NCBI RefSeq assembly: GCF_017976235.1
Contig: NZ_JACVHC010000001.1
Span: forward strand, 868,001-932,000
DNA: 64,000 nucleotides
Reading direction: 5' to 3'
Source: Pseudomonas anatoliensis
GTDB taxonomy: Bacteria; Pseudomonadota; Gammaproteobacteria; Pseudomonadales; Pseudomonadaceae
How positions within the stretch are numbered: the stretch's first letter is position 1; the number at the start of each line of letters is the position of its first letter. Shown here in pieces: positions 17,152-26,056 of the stretch. Both the position numbers and the translations under genes were made by a program. A model generated the notes under the pieces. The model saw nothing but the letters and a program-made list of their open reading frames with translations, did not search any database and was not told the DNA's origin.

Positions 17152-17496
17152 ATGAGCATCACCCAGTTCAAAAACACCGCCACGCTACAACTGGACGAAT
17201 CCAATCCGGTCGCCGTACCGCTTGGCGAGCCGATCGCCATTGCCTCGACTACCAGCGTCGAGCGCGACGATGGCGTCGAAACCGGCGTCTGGGAATGCAC
17301 CCCCGGCCGTTGGCGGCGGCAGATTACCGCGCAGGAGTTCTGCCATTTCATTTCCGGGCGTTGCACGTTCACCCCGGACGACGGTGGCGAAACCCTGCGC
17401 ATACAAGGTGGCGACGCATTGATGTTGCCGGCCAACACGCTCGGCATCTGGGATATCCAGGAAACCGTGCGCAAAACCTACGTGCTGATTTTCTGA
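17152..17496 (+). CDS. Cupin domain protein (DUF861/EutQ-like)
   Basis: A 114-residue single cupin. The segment VWECTPGRWRRQITAQEFCHFISGRCTFTPDDGG followed by GDALMLPANTLGIWDIQETVRKTYVLI is the cupin_3 pattern. This family often accompanies amine or ethanolamine oxidation genes. The family's function is mostly unknown, perhaps handling aldehyde products. The start is ATG 17152, with AGGT upstream; an earlier in-frame start exists at 17125. It sits between the amine oxidase (31 bases) and the binding protein gene (56 bases), presumably on one transcript. Confidence 0.85.
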   Translation: MSITQFKNTATLQLDESNPVAVPLGEPIAIASTTSVERDDGVETGVWECTPGRWRRQITAQEFCHFISGRCTFTPDDGGETLRIQGGDALMLPANTLGIWDIQETVRKTYVLIF

Positions 17497-17552
17497 TTGC
17501 TTGATCTTTTGATTGCCTGCCAAACAACAATAGCCTCTACAGGAATCGACCC

Positions 17553-18638
17553 ATGATCCAGAAAACCCTCACTCTGGCGCCGCTGTTGCTGGTCGCCTCC
17601 ATCAGTCACGCCGCCGACACGGTCAAGGTCTACAACTGGTCCAGCTACATCGCGCCTGAAACCACCAAAAATTTTCAGAAAGAAACCGGCATTGGCGTCA
17701 CGTATGACGTCTACGACAGCAACGAAACACTCGATGGCAAGTTGATGACCGGCAACTCCGGTTACGACGTGGTCTTTCCGTCCAACCACTTTATGGCCCG
17801 GCAGATTCAGGGCGGCGCGTTGAAGAAGCTCGACAAGAGCCAGTTGCCGAACTGGAAAAACCTCAACCCGGTGTTGCTCAAGGCCCTGCAAACCAACGAC
17901 CCGGGCAACGAGCACGGTTTCCCGTATCTGTGGGGAAGCACCGGCATCGGTTACAACGTGGCCAAGATCAAAGCGGTGTTGGGCGACGACGCGCCGGTCG
18001 ATTCCTGGGACCTGATCTTCAAGCCCGAGTACATGGAAAAACTGCAGAAGTGCGGCGTCGCCATCCTCGACAACGGCCCGGAATTGCTCCCGGCGGCGCT
18101 CAATTACCTGGGCCTGCCGCACCACAGCAAGAACCCCGAGGACTACAAGAAAGCCGAAGCGTTGCTGATGAAAGTGCGGCCATTCGTCAGCTATTTCCAT
18201 TCCTCGAAGTACACCAGCGATCTGGCCAACGGTGATATTTGCGTGGCGGTGGGTTTCTCCGGCGACATCCTGCAAGCCGAGAGCCGCGCCAAAGAGGCGA
18301 AGAACGGCATCGAGATCGGCTATGCGGTTCCCAAGGAAGGTTCGCCGATCTGGTTCGACATGGTCGCGATGCCGAACGACGCACCGGACGAGAAGGCCGG
18401 TTACGCCTTCATGAACTACCTGTTGCGCCCGGATGTGATGGCCGACATCAGCAACTCGGTGCACTACGCCAACGGTAATGAGCAGGCCGACAGCCTGATC
18501 GACCCGGCAATCAAGAACGACACCAAGGTTTATCCGACTCCGGAGATGTTGGGCAGATTGTTCGCGCTGGAGGCAATGCCGATGAACATCGACCGGATTC
18601 GTACTCGGGTCTGGAACAAGATTCGTACCGGTAGCTGA
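17553..18638 (+). CDS. Polyamine-type ABC transporter substrate-binding protein (PotF-like)
   Basis: A 361-residue periplasmic protein with a signal peptide (MIQKTLTLAPLLLVASISHA, cleavage before ADTVK). Family signatures include VKVYNWSSYIAPE near residue 24 and SGYDVVFPSNHFMARQI. Also typical are FPYLWGSTGIGYN and the C-terminal RLFALEAMPMNIDRIRTRVWNKI. PotF-type proteins bind putrescine or related amines. No permease or ATPase gene is adjacent, so the protein must use a transporter encoded elsewhere or serve as a sensor. It is the last gene of the SnoaL-AraC/oxidase/cupin unit and is followed by a REPIN. Confidence 0.93.
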   Translation: MIQKTLTLAPLLLVASISHAADTVKVYNWSSYIAPETTKNFQKETGIGVTYDVYDSNETLDGKLMTGNSGYDVVFPSNHFMARQIQGGALKKLDKSQLPNWKNLNPVLLKALQTNDPGNEHGFPYLWGSTGIGYNVAKIKAVLGDDAPVDSWDLIFKPEYMEKLQKCGVAILDNGPELLPAALNYLGLPHHSKNPEDYKKAEALLMKVRPFVSYFHSSKYTSDLANGDICVAVGFSGDILQAESRAKEAKNGIEIGYAVPKEGSPIWFDMVAMPNDAPDEKAGYAFMNYLLRPDVMADISNSVHYANGNEQADSLIDPAIKNDTKVYPTPEMLGRLFALEAMPMNIDRIRTRVWNKIRTGS

Positions 18639-18651
18639 CCCACGATTTCCC

Positions 18652-18738
18652 CTGTAGGAGCTGCCGTAGGCTGCGATCTTTTGATCTGTTTTTGTATAAG
18701 CAAGATCAAAAGATCGCAGCCTTCGGCAGCTCCTACAG
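18652..18738. repeat. REPIN, family 1
   Basis: Inverted pair of REP halves. TGTAGGAGCTGCCG with GGCTGCGATCTTTTGATC on the left is mirrored by GATCAAAAGATCGCAGCC and CGGCAGCTCCTACAG on the right, around a short T-rich centre. It lies after the binding-protein gene. Confidence 0.92.
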
Positions 18739-19086
18739 TGGGTGATGAATATGGTTGATATCAATGCGCTGGCACTTGCACTAATAAGTAGCAGAAAGTG
18801 AGACGCCTTCGACAAAAAACAACTTAGCCATATTTAATAATTAAATAGAAAATCGTCAGACAATTAGGCGCAATCGAGACGTCTGAAACATTCTTTCGAC
18901 CGCACATGCTTTGTTTACGGGAGATTCCCGGAACAGCCCGATTTAAATTCAAAAAAATGCTTTACGGCAGATTTCAAATTGTGTCAGGTTTCTTACGCCT
19001 TCATTGGGCGAGTGATAGGACGATCTCGCCAGAGATTGTCGCTATCGGACAAAAACTGTTCCATTGCTTAACAAGGAAGTGTGTTT
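18739..19086 (+). promoter_or_regulatory. Leader and promoter region of aprA
   Basis: About 350 bases without a credible gene (the frame at 18906-19100 has no ribosome site or family features). It is AT-rich near 18830-18850. GACGATCT at 19019-19026 and AGATTGTC at 19033-19040 can pair in RNA with one G-U, and part of this element recurs upstream of aprD. The aprA ribosome site AAGGAAG at 19073-19079 contains the A-N-G-G-A core that RsmA-type proteins recognise. Gac/Rsm control of aprA is known in related pseudomonads but is inferred here. Confidence 0.5.
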
Positions 19087-20553
19087 ATGTCGAAAGTTAA
19101 AAAGAACGCTATTGATACCGCCGAACAGGCTTTCCAACCTGTAGGGGCTGCGCAGTCGCTGGCAGCATCCAGCTCCGCCTGGAACCAGATCAATAGCTTC
19201 AGCCATCAATACGATCGCGGCGGTAACCTCACGGTCAATGGCAAACCCTCCTTTTCCGTCGACCAGGCCGCAACCCAGTTGCTGCGCGACGGCGCTGCCT
19301 ACCAGGACAAGGACGGCAGCGGCAAGATCGAACTCACCTACACGTTCCTGACTTCTGCTTCATCGAGCACGATGAACAAGCACGGGATCAGCGGGTTCAG
19401 TCAGTTCAGTACACAACAACAAAACCAGGCCAAGCTCGCCATGCAATCCTGGGCCGATGTCGCCAACGTCACCTTCACCGAAAAAGCTACGGGCGGTGAC
19501 GGTCACATGACCTTCGGCAACTACAGCGGTGGTCAGGACGGCGCTGCAGCGTTTGCCTATCTGCCGGGCACCGGCAATGGTTATGACGGCACTTCGTGGT
19601 ATCTGATCAACAGTGGCTACACGCAAAACAAGAACCCGGATCTGAACAACTACGGTCGTCAGACCCTGACTCACGAGATCGGTCATAGCCTCGGTCTGGC
19701 CCACCCTGGCGACTACAACGCCGGTAATGGCAACCCGACCTATAACGATGCTTCCTACGGGCAAGACACCCGCGGCTACAGCATCATGAGTTACTGGAGC
19801 GAGAGCAACACTAACCAGAACTTCAGCAAGAACGGTGTGGAAGCCTATGCCTCCGGCCCGCTGATGGATGATATTGCAGCGATCCAGAAACTCTACGGCG
19901 CCAACACCACCACCCGTACCGGTGACACCACCTACGGGTTCAACTCCAACACCGGTCGCGACTTCCTCAGCGCTTCGTCGTCGAGTGACAAAGTGGTGTT
20001 CTCGGTCTGGGATGCGGGCGGCAAGGATACTCTGGACTTCTCGGGGTTTACCCAAAACCAGAAGATCAACCTCAATGACGCCTCGTTCTCCGACGTTGGC
20101 GGAATGGTGGGTAACGTGTCCATTGCCAAGGGCGCGATCATCGAGAACGCCATCGGTGGTTCGGGCAGCGATCTGCTGATCGGCAACAGCGTGGCCAACG
20201 AGCTCAAGGGCGGTGCCGGCAACGACATCCTCTACGGGGCTGGCGGTGCCGACAAGCTGTGGGGTGGCGCGGGTTCGGACACGTTCGTGTTCGCGGCCAG
20301 CTCCGATTCGAAGCCGGGTGCGATCGATCAGATCCTCGATTTTGTCAGCGGTCTGGACAAAATCGACCTGACCGGCATCACCAAGGGCGCCGGCCTGCAC
20401 TTCGTCAGCGCCTTCACCGGTGCGGCGGGCGATGCAGTGTTGACCTCGTCGGGCGGCAACAGCCTGCTCTCGGTGGACTTCTCCGGATTCGGCGCGGCCG
20501 ACTTCCAGGTCAGCACCGTTGGCCAGGCAGCAACCAGCGACATCGTGGCTTGA
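19087..20553 (+). CDS. aprA: Serralysin-family extracellular alkaline metalloprotease
   Basis: A 488-residue secreted zinc protease (AprA/AprX). The zinc site [11 protein letters not shown] has His196, Glu197, His200 and His206, and the Met-turn SIMSYWSE follows. The C-terminal half has calcium-binding RTX nonapeptides ([31 protein letters not shown]) and ends SDIVA, the type I secretion signal style. There is no N-terminal signal peptide. The ATG 19087 is preferred over GTG 19081 because AAGGAAG is seven bases upstream. It is exported by AprDEF encoded downstream and restrained by the inhibitor gene that follows. This is the main milk-spoilage protease of the group. Confidence 0.97.
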   Translation: MSKVKKNAIDTAEQAFQPVGAAQSLAASSSAWNQINSFSHQYDRGGNLTVNGKPSFSVDQAATQLLRDGAAYQDKDGSGKIELTYTFLTSASSSTMNKHGISGFSQFSTQQQNQAKLAMQSWADVANVTFTEKATGGDGHMTFGNYSGGQDGAAAFAYLPGTGNGYDGTSWYLINSGYTQNKNPDLNNYGRQTLTHEIGHSLGLAHPGDYNAGNGNPTYNDASYGQDTRGYSIMSYWSESNTNQNFSKNGVEAYASGPLMDDIAAIQKLYGANTTTRTGDTTYGFNSNTGRDFLSASSSSDKVVFSVWDAGGKDTLDFSGFTQNQKINLNDASFSDVGGMVGNVSIAKGAIIENAIGGSGSDLLIGNSVANELKGGAGNDILYGAGGADKLWGGAGSDTFVFAASSDSKPGAIDQILDFVSGLDKIDLTGITKGAGLHFVSAFTGAAGDAVLTSSGGNSLLSVDFSGFGAADFQVSTVGQAATSDIVA

Positions 20554-20567
20554 TGTGAAACAAGAGG

Positions 20568-20592
20568 GCGGCGCGTGATGCGCCGCTTTCTT
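20568..20592 (+). terminator. Possible partial terminator between aprA and inh
   Basis: GCGGCGC at 20568-20574 and GCGCCGC at 20580-20586 form a seven-pair GC stem with a five-base loop, followed by TTTCTT. The Ts are interrupted, so it may let part of transcription pass, giving more aprA than exporter mRNA. Confidence 0.6.
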
Positions 20593-20646
20593 CGCTTGCA
20601 TCGTCTTGCCCTGTAGGCAAGGCTACGCAACGGGGTGAAATTTCCT

Positions 20647-21075
20647 ATGAGTCGAAACGTTTTTACCTACATGACGGTGGCGTGGCTGATGGCGGCGCTG
20701 ATGATGATTTCAGGAGAGACAAGCATGGCAAGCAGCCTCAGGCTCGAAGAACCTTCGGTATTTGCCGGTCAGTGGCAGGCGACGCTGAGCGCTAGCAATG
20801 ACAGCGCTGAAGCGCAAAAACTGCAGGATAAACCGTCGAATACCTGCGCTGTCGATCTGCAATCCAACCAGACGATTGGTAAAGGCGCTGACTGCCTGGG
20901 GGCATGGCTTGAAGAGGCACCGATTGGCTGGTTTCCCGAACCGGACGGTATTTCGATGACTGGTAAAGAGGGCTCAAGAATCCAGTTCTTCAGCCGACAA
21001 CGTGACGGGCTTTATCTGGCAACTTTGAAGTCAGGTCTGAAAATTACCCTGGAGCGCGTTGCGCAACAGTCGTAA
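20647..21075 (+). CDS. inh: Periplasmic AprI/Inh-family metalloprotease inhibitor
   Basis: A 142-residue protein. An N-terminal signal-like hydrophobic segment (YMTVAWLMAALMMISG) precedes SLRLEEPSVFAGQW. The mature part has two cysteines (SNTCAVDL and GADCLGAW), as in the disulfide-bonded eight-stranded barrel of AprI. The mature N-terminus of AprI inserts into the protease active site. The protein protects the periplasm from protease before export. ATG 20647 is chosen with GGGG upstream; an in-frame GTG lies at 20635. It lies directly after aprA as in other fluorescent pseudomonads. Confidence 0.9.
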   Translation: MSRNVFTYMTVAWLMAALMMISGETSMASSLRLEEPSVFAGQWQATLSASNDSAEAQKLQDKPSNTCAVDLQSNQTIGKGADCLGAWLEEAPIGWFPEPDGISMTGKEGSRIQFFSRQRDGLYLATLKSGLKITLERVAQQS

Positions 21076-21238
21076 AGATCTATCAGACGACAAGGTTTTA
21101 ATATAAAGCCTCACTGTCAGGTTATAAGCGGCATGTTCAATCTCAACTGCACCGCATTAGATAGCGCAAGTTGTTATGAATTTGTAAGCGAATACCCTGT
21201 AAATATGTTCCGGCGTTGCGCGGATAATCAATTTGAAG

Positions 21239-21259
21239 TCTCGCCAAAGATTGGCGAGA
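21239..21259 (+). promoter_or_regulatory. Hairpin in the aprD leader
   Basis: TCTCGCCAA at 21239-21247 pairs perfectly with TTGGCGAGA at 21251-21259 around a three-base loop. It lies 21 bases before the aprD start and is not followed by a T tract. The same TCTCGCCA.AGATTG core is found upstream of aprA at 19024. Confidence 0.55.
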
Positions 21260-21280
21260 GTTAGATCTCAGGAATAATCA

Positions 21281-23059
21281 ATGAAGATGGCGAAGGCCCC
21301 AGCCACCGCGCCCTTGTTCAAGGCATTGGGTGACTATAAAAGCATTCTGATCAGCGTCGGATGCTTTACGGCACTGATTAACGTGCTGATGCTGGTGCCC
21401 TCGATTTATATGCTCCAGGTCTATGACCGGGTGCTGTCTTCGCAGAACGAAACCACCCTGGCGATGCTGTCGCTGATGGTTGTCGGCTTTTTTGCCTTTA
21501 TCGGCCTGCTGGAAGTGGTGCGCAGCTTCATCGTGATCCGCATCGGCAGCCAACTGGAGCGCCGCTTCAACCTGCGGGTGTACCAGGCGGCGTTCGAACG
21601 CAACCTGTTCAAGGGCGAGGGCAATGCCGGGCAGTCGCTGGGCGACTTGACCCACATTCGCCAATTCGTCACCGGGCCGGCGCTGTTCGCTTTTTTCGAT
21701 GCGCCGTGGTTTCCGGTGTATCTGTTCGTTATTTACCTGTTCAACGTCTGGCTCGGTGTGCTCGCCACCGCAGGTGCGCTGCTGCTGATCGCCTTGGCGT
21801 GCCTCAACGAATACATGACCAAAAAGCCGCTGGGCGAAGCCGCCGGTTTCTCGCAGCAATCCAGCCAGTTGGCCACCAGCCACCTGCACAACGCCGAAAC
21901 CATTCAGGCGATGGGCATGCTCGGTGCGTTGCGTAAACGCTGGTTCCAGGTGCATTCGCGCTTTCTTGGTTTGCAGAATCAGGCCAGCGACACCGGCGCG
22001 GTGATCAGCTCGTTGAGCAAAACCCTGCGTCTGTGCCTGCAATCGCTGGTGCTGGGCCTCGGCGCTTTGCTCGTGATCAAAGGTGACATGACCGCCGGCA
22101 TGATGATCGCCGGTTCCATCCTGATGGGCCGCGTACTCAGCCCGATCGACCAGTTGATCGCCGTCTGGAAGCAGTGGAGCGGGGCGAAGCTGGCTTACCG
22201 TCGTCTCGATGCGTTGCTGCAAGCCTTCCCGCCGAGTGATGACGCGATGGCCCTGCCAGCGCCGAAAGGCCAGATCACCTTCGAGCAAGTCAGTGCCGGC
22301 CCCCCTGGGCAACGCGCTGCGACCTTGCACATGGTCAATTTCAATCTGGGTGCGGGTGAAGTGCTGGGTGTGCTCGGTGCGTCCGGTTCCGGTAAATCGA
22401 CCCTGGCCCGTGTACTGGTCGGCGTGTGGCCGACCCTCGGTGGCACGGTGCGACTGGACGGTGCGGACATCCACCGCTGGAATCGCGATCAACTCGGCCC
22501 TTACATTGGCTACCTGCCGCAAGACATCGAACTGTTCAGCGGCAGCATCGCCGAGAACATTGCGCGCTTCAGCGAGGCCGATCCGCAGAAAGTCGTGGCG
22601 GCGGCGCAACAGGCTGGCGTTCACGAAATGATCCTGCGCCTGCCGCAAGGTTACGACACGCAGTTGGGCGAGGACGGCAGCGGTTTGTCTGGCGGCCAGA
22701 AACAGCGCGTGGCCTTGGCCCGCGCCATGTACGGCACGCCTAGCCTGGTGGTGCTGGATGAACCCAACTCCAACCTCGACACCGTGGGTGAAGCAGCACT
22801 GGCCAGCGCTATTGCACAACTCAAGGCCCAAGGCACCACCGTGGTGCTGGTGACACATCGCTCTTCGGTGCTGGCCCAGGCCGACAAATTGCTGGTGCTC
22901 AACGAAGGTCGTCTGCAGGCCTTCGGCCCGAGTCAGGACGTGCTCAAGGCGCTGTCCGGCGCCGCCAATGAACAACCACGCGAGAAACCTGCACAAGCAC
23001 CGGGCGGGCTCAGCATGAGCCGGCAGTATCAGCCCACGACAAGGAATTCCGGTGTATGA
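21281..23059 (+). CDS. aprD: Type I secretion ABC transporter (permease/ATPase)
   Basis: A 592-residue inner-membrane exporter. The N-terminal half has about six membrane segments (LMLVPSIYMLQVYDRVL and LMVVGFFAFIGLLEV are the first). The C-terminal ATPase has Walker A GASGSGKST near residue 367, signature LSGGQKQR and Walker B LVVLDEPNSNLD. It powers export of AprA and very probably the family I.3 lipases encoded downstream. It overlaps aprE by four bases (ATGA), so the two are translationally coupled. A 205-base leader with a hairpin separates it from inh. Confidence 0.96.
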   Translation: MKMAKAPATAPLFKALGDYKSILISVGCFTALINVLMLVPSIYMLQVYDRVLSSQNETTLAMLSLMVVGFFAFIGLLEVVRSFIVIRIGSQLERRFNLRVYQAAFERNLFKGEGNAGQSLGDLTHIRQFVTGPALFAFFDAPWFPVYLFVIYLFNVWLGVLATAGALLLIALACLNEYMTKKPLGEAAGFSQQSSQLATSHLHNAETIQAMGMLGALRKRWFQVHSRFLGLQNQASDTGAVISSLSKTLRLCLQSLVLGLGALLVIKGDMTAGMMIAGSILMGRVLSPIDQLIAVWKQWSGAKLAYRRLDALLQAFPPSDDAMALPAPKGQITFEQVSAGPPGQRAATLHMVNFNLGAGEVLGVLGASGSGKSTLARVLVGVWPTLGGTVRLDGADIHRWNRDQLGPYIGYLPQDIELFSGSIAENIARFSEADPQKVVAAAQQAGVHEMILRLPQGYDTQLGEDGSGLSGGQKQRVALARAMYGTPSLVVLDEPNSNLDTVGEAALASAIAQLKAQGTTVVLVTHRSSVLAQADKLLVLNEGRLQAFGPSQDVLKALSGAANEQPREKPAQAPGGLSMSRQYQPTTRNSGV

Positions 23060-24405
23060 GCAGCGCAAACATGAACACTGAAAACGAAGCGAGCATGGAG
23101 CACGCGTACATCGCTGAACGCCCGGAACGTGACGCGAAATTCTTCGCGCGCATGGGCTGGATTCTGGCGATTGTCGGCGCGGGCAGTTTCTTCACCTGGG
23201 CGGCATTGGCGCCGCTGGATCAAGGCATCCCGGTGCAGGGCACCGTGGTGGTGTCGGGCAAACGCAAAGCCGTGCAGTCGATGAGCAGCGGTGTGGTCAG
23301 CCGGATTCTGGTACGCGAAGGCGAGATCGTTAAGCAGGGCCAGCCACTGTTCCGCCTCGATCAGACGCAAGTCGCTGCCGATGTGCAATCGCTGCAGGCG
23401 CAGTACCGCATGGCCTGGGCGAGTCTGGCGCGTTGGCAGGCCGAGCGCGACAACCTCAAGCAAGTGACCTTTCCGGCTGAATTGAGCAATGACCCGGATC
23501 CGCGATTGGCGTTGGTGCTGGAAGGTCAGCGCCAGTTGTTCAGCAGCCGCCGCGAAGCGTTCTATCGCGAACAGGCCGGACTGCGCGCCAGCATCGAAGG
23601 CGCCACCGCGCAACTGGCCGGCATGCGCCGCGCGCGCACCGACCTCAATGCCCAGGCCTCTTCGCTGCAACAACAGTTGAGCAACCTGCAACCGCTGGCC
23701 GACAACGGCTACATCCCGCGCAACCGCTTGATGGAATATCAGCGCCAGCTCTCGCAGGTCCAGCAGCAACTGGCGGAAAACACCGGTGAAAGCGGGCGTG
23801 TCGAGCAGGGCATTCTTGAATCGCGCCTGAAGCTGCAGCAGCACAGCGAGGAATATCAGAAGGAAGTCCGTACGCAACTGGCCGAGGCGCAGCTCAAAAG
23901 CGTCACGCTGTCGGAGCAACTGACCTCCGCCGGTTTCGACCTGCAACACAGCGAGATTGTCGCCACCGCCGACGGCGTGGCGGTCAATCTGGGCGTACAC
24001 ACCGAAGGCGCCGTGGTGCGTCAGGGCGAGACCCTGCTGGAGATCGTTCCGCAAGGCACCACCCTGGAGGTGGAAGGGCACCTGCCGATCAATCTGATCG
24101 ACAAGGTCGGCCCGCATCTGCCGGTGGACATCCTGTTTACCGCATTCAACCAGAGCAAAACCCCGCGTGTGCCGGGCGAAGTCAGCCTGATTTCCGCCGA
24201 CCAGATGGTCGATGAAAAAACCGGCGTGCCGTACTACGTATTGCGCAGCAGCGTCAGCGATCAGGCCATGGAAAAACTTCACGGCCTGGTGATCAAGCCC
24301 GGCATGCCGGCAGAAATGTTTGTGCGCACCGGCGAGCGTTCGCTCCTCAACTATCTGTTCAAACCGCTGCTCGACCGCGCCAACTCTGCGTTGACCGAAG
24401 AATAA
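23056..24405 (+). CDS. aprE: Type I secretion membrane fusion protein (HlyD family)
   Basis: A 449-residue adaptor. A short cytoplasmic tail is followed by one membrane anchor near residues 32-50 (MGWILAIVGAGSFFTWAALA) and a lipoyl-like half (GTVVVSGKRKAVQSMSSGVV). A long periplasmic coiled coil of roughly residues 110-290 comes next (many Gln/Glu/Leu heptads), then the second lipoyl and beta-barrel parts ending KPLLDRANSALTEE. It bridges AprD and AprF. Its ATG overlaps the aprD stop, and aprF follows directly. Confidence 0.96.
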   Translation: MSSANMNTENEASMEHAYIAERPERDAKFFARMGWILAIVGAGSFFTWAALAPLDQGIPVQGTVVVSGKRKAVQSMSSGVVSRILVREGEIVKQGQPLFRLDQTQVAADVQSLQAQYRMAWASLARWQAERDNLKQVTFPAELSNDPDPRLALVLEGQRQLFSSRREAFYREQAGLRASIEGATAQLAGMRRARTDLNAQASSLQQQLSNLQPLADNGYIPRNRLMEYQRQLSQVQQQLAENTGESGRVEQGILESRLKLQQHSEEYQKEVRTQLAEAQLKSVTLSEQLTSAGFDLQHSEIVATADGVAVNLGVHTEGAVVRQGETLLEIVPQGTTLEVEGHLPINLIDKVGPHLPVDILFTAFNQSKTPRVPGEVSLISADQMVDEKTGVPYYVLRSSVSDQAMEKLHGLVIKPGMPAEMFVRTGERSLLNYLFKPLLDRANSALTEE

Positions 24406-24419
24406 GGATGTTCAGCTGT

Positions 24420-25775
24420 ATGAATAAGCTTTGCATGCTCGCGGCAGCACTGACGCTGTTCGCGAGTCACTCAGTCGTAGCGGCCATGGGGCCGTTTGAG
24501 ATCTACGAACAGGCGTTGCGCAATGACCCGGTGTTCCTCGGCGCAATCAAGGAGCGTGATGCTGGCCTGGAAAACCGCGCCATTGGCCGTGCCGGGCTGC
24601 TGCCGCGAATCGGTTACACCTACAACAAGGGCCGTAACTCGTCGAAGGCCACGTCCCTTGATGAACGGGCGCGCAATAAAACCGATGACCGCAATTACAG
24701 CAGTTACGGCTCGGCCCTGACCCTGCAACAACCGCTGCTCGATTACGAAGCGTATGCGGCGTATCGCAAGGGCGTGGCGCAGTCGCTGTTCGCCGACGAA
24801 AGCTTTCGCGGCAAGAGCCAGGAACTGCTGGTGCGCGTGCTGGATAACTACACCAAAGCCTTGTTTGCCCAGGACCAGATTGATATTGCGCTGGCGAAGA
24901 AGAAGGCTTACGAGCAGCAGTTTCAGCAAAACGAACACATGTTCAAGCAGGGTGAAGGCACGCGCACGGACATTCTGGAAGCCGAGTCGCGTTATGAACT
25001 GGCGACCGCCGAGGAGATCGAGGCGCGTAACGAGCAGGACGCGGCGCTGCGCGAACTGGGTGCACTGGTCGGCGTGCCGGCCGTGGATATCGGTGATCTG
25101 GCGCCGCTGGATCAGAATTTCCAGACCTTCGCACTGCAGCCAGCCAATTTCGATACCTGGCACGAAATGGCGGTCAGCAATAACCCGAATCTGGCCTCGC
25201 AACGCCAGGCTGTGGAAGTGGCGCGCTACGAGGTCGAGCGCAACCGCGCCGGGCACTTGCCGAAAATCAATGCCTACGCCTCGATGCGCCAGAACGAATC
25301 GGAAAGCGGCAACACCTACAACCAGCGTTACGAAACCAACACCATCGGCCTCGAAGTGAGCGTGCCGTTGTACGCCGGTGGCGGCGTGTCGGCCTCGACC
25401 CGTCAGGCCAGCCGCACCATGGAACAGGCCGAGTACGAACTGGACGGCAAGACCCGCGAGACACTGATCGAACTGCGTCGCCAGTTCAGCGCTTGCTTGT
25501 CGGGGGTGAATAAATTGCGCGCCTATCAAAAGGCCCTGAGCTCGGCGGAAGCGTTGGTGGTGTCGACCAAGCAAAGCATCCTCGGCGGTGAGCGGACCAA
25601 CCTCGACGCGTTGAACGCCGAGCAACAACTGTTCACCACCCGCCGCGATCTGGCGCAGGCGCGGTACGACTATTTGATGGCGTGGACCAAGTTGCATTAT
25701 TACGCCGGCACCTTGAATGAGCAGGATCTGGCGCGGGTGGATGAGGCGTTTGGACAAGGCCCAAAAACTCGATAA
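24420..25775 (+). CDS. aprF: Type I secretion outer membrane protein (TolC family)
   Basis: A 451-residue outer membrane channel with a signal peptide (MNKLCMLAAALTLFASHSVVA). It shows the TolC repeat organisation: FEIYEQALRNDPVFLGAIKERDAG near the N-terminus and a related PNLASQRQAVEVARYEVERNRAG near the middle. Two beta segments flank long helices. ATG 24420 is chosen because AAGGA is 11 bases upstream and it gives a clean signal peptide; an in-frame ATG is at 24408. It completes the AprDEF tripartite exporter. The stop is followed at once by a REPIN array. Confidence 0.94.
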   Translation: MNKLCMLAAALTLFASHSVVAAMGPFEIYEQALRNDPVFLGAIKERDAGLENRAIGRAGLLPRIGYTYNKGRNSSKATSLDERARNKTDDRNYSSYGSALTLQQPLLDYEAYAAYRKGVAQSLFADESFRGKSQELLVRVLDNYTKALFAQDQIDIALAKKKAYEQQFQQNEHMFKQGEGTRTDILEAESRYELATAEEIEARNEQDAALRELGALVGVPAVDIGDLAPLDQNFQTFALQPANFDTWHEMAVSNNPNLASQRQAVEVARYEVERNRAGHLPKINAYASMRQNESESGNTYNQRYETNTIGLEVSVPLYAGGGVSASTRQASRTMEQAEYELDGKTRETLIELRRQFSACLSGVNKLRAYQKALSSAEALVVSTKQSILGGERTNLDALNAEQQLFTTRRDLAQARYDYLMAWTKLHYYAGTLNEQDLARVDEAFGQGPKTR

Positions 25776-25780
25776 CACCG

Positions 25781-25816
25781 AAGATCAAAAGATCGCAGCC
25801 TTCGGCAGCTCCTACA
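25781..25816. repeat. REP half, family 1 (first unit of a tandem array)
   Basis: Right half only (GATCAAAAGATCGCAGCC then TTCGGCAGCTCCTACA), six bases after the aprF stop. A 38-base spacer related to the next spacer follows, so this looks like a truncated first unit of the array. Confidence 0.85.
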
Positions 25817-25854
25817 CGGAGCAGGAAAGTGATTAATCCAGAAATATGCATGCC

Positions 25855-25926
25855 CCTGTAGGAGCTGCCGAAGGCTGCGATCTTTTGATCTGGCTTTTTG
25901 GTTCGCAGCTTTCGGCAGCTCCTACA
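25855..25926. repeat. REPIN, family 1 (second unit of tandem array)
   Basis: Complete but worn REPIN. The right half has lost the GATCAAAAGAT part and reads TTCGCAGCTTTCGGCAGC. The repeat unit including its spacer is 110 bases. Confidence 0.9.
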
Positions 25927-25964
25927 AAGAGCGCAAACGTGATCAAGCCGGTAACACGCCTACC

Positions 25965-26034
25965 CCTGTAGGAGCTGCCGAAGGCTGCGATCTTTTGATC
26001 TGGCTTTTTGGTTTGCAGCTTTCGGCAACTCCTG
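25965..26034. repeat. REPIN, family 1 (third unit of tandem array)
   Basis: Near-identical copy of the unit at 25855, exactly 110 bases further on, with the same worn right half and an end changed to GGCAACTCCTGAA. It stops 22 bases before the prtA start codon. Confidence 0.9.
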
Positions 26035-26056
26035 AATAAAACAATAAAAGTGAGTA

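Noticed and set aside
18906..19100. Possible 64-codon gene upstream of aprA
   Set aside because: No ribosome site, no family, and it overlaps the aprA leader and start.
21278..23068. Long antisense frame of 596 codons opposite aprD
   Set aside because: It mirrors the aprD coding phase, has Arg/His/Gln-rich text and no domain, and arises from GC-biased codon use.
25781..26034. CRISPR array considered for the repeated units after aprF
   Set aside because: The repeats are inverted REP pairs also found singly across the window, the spacers are related to each other, and no cas genes are present.
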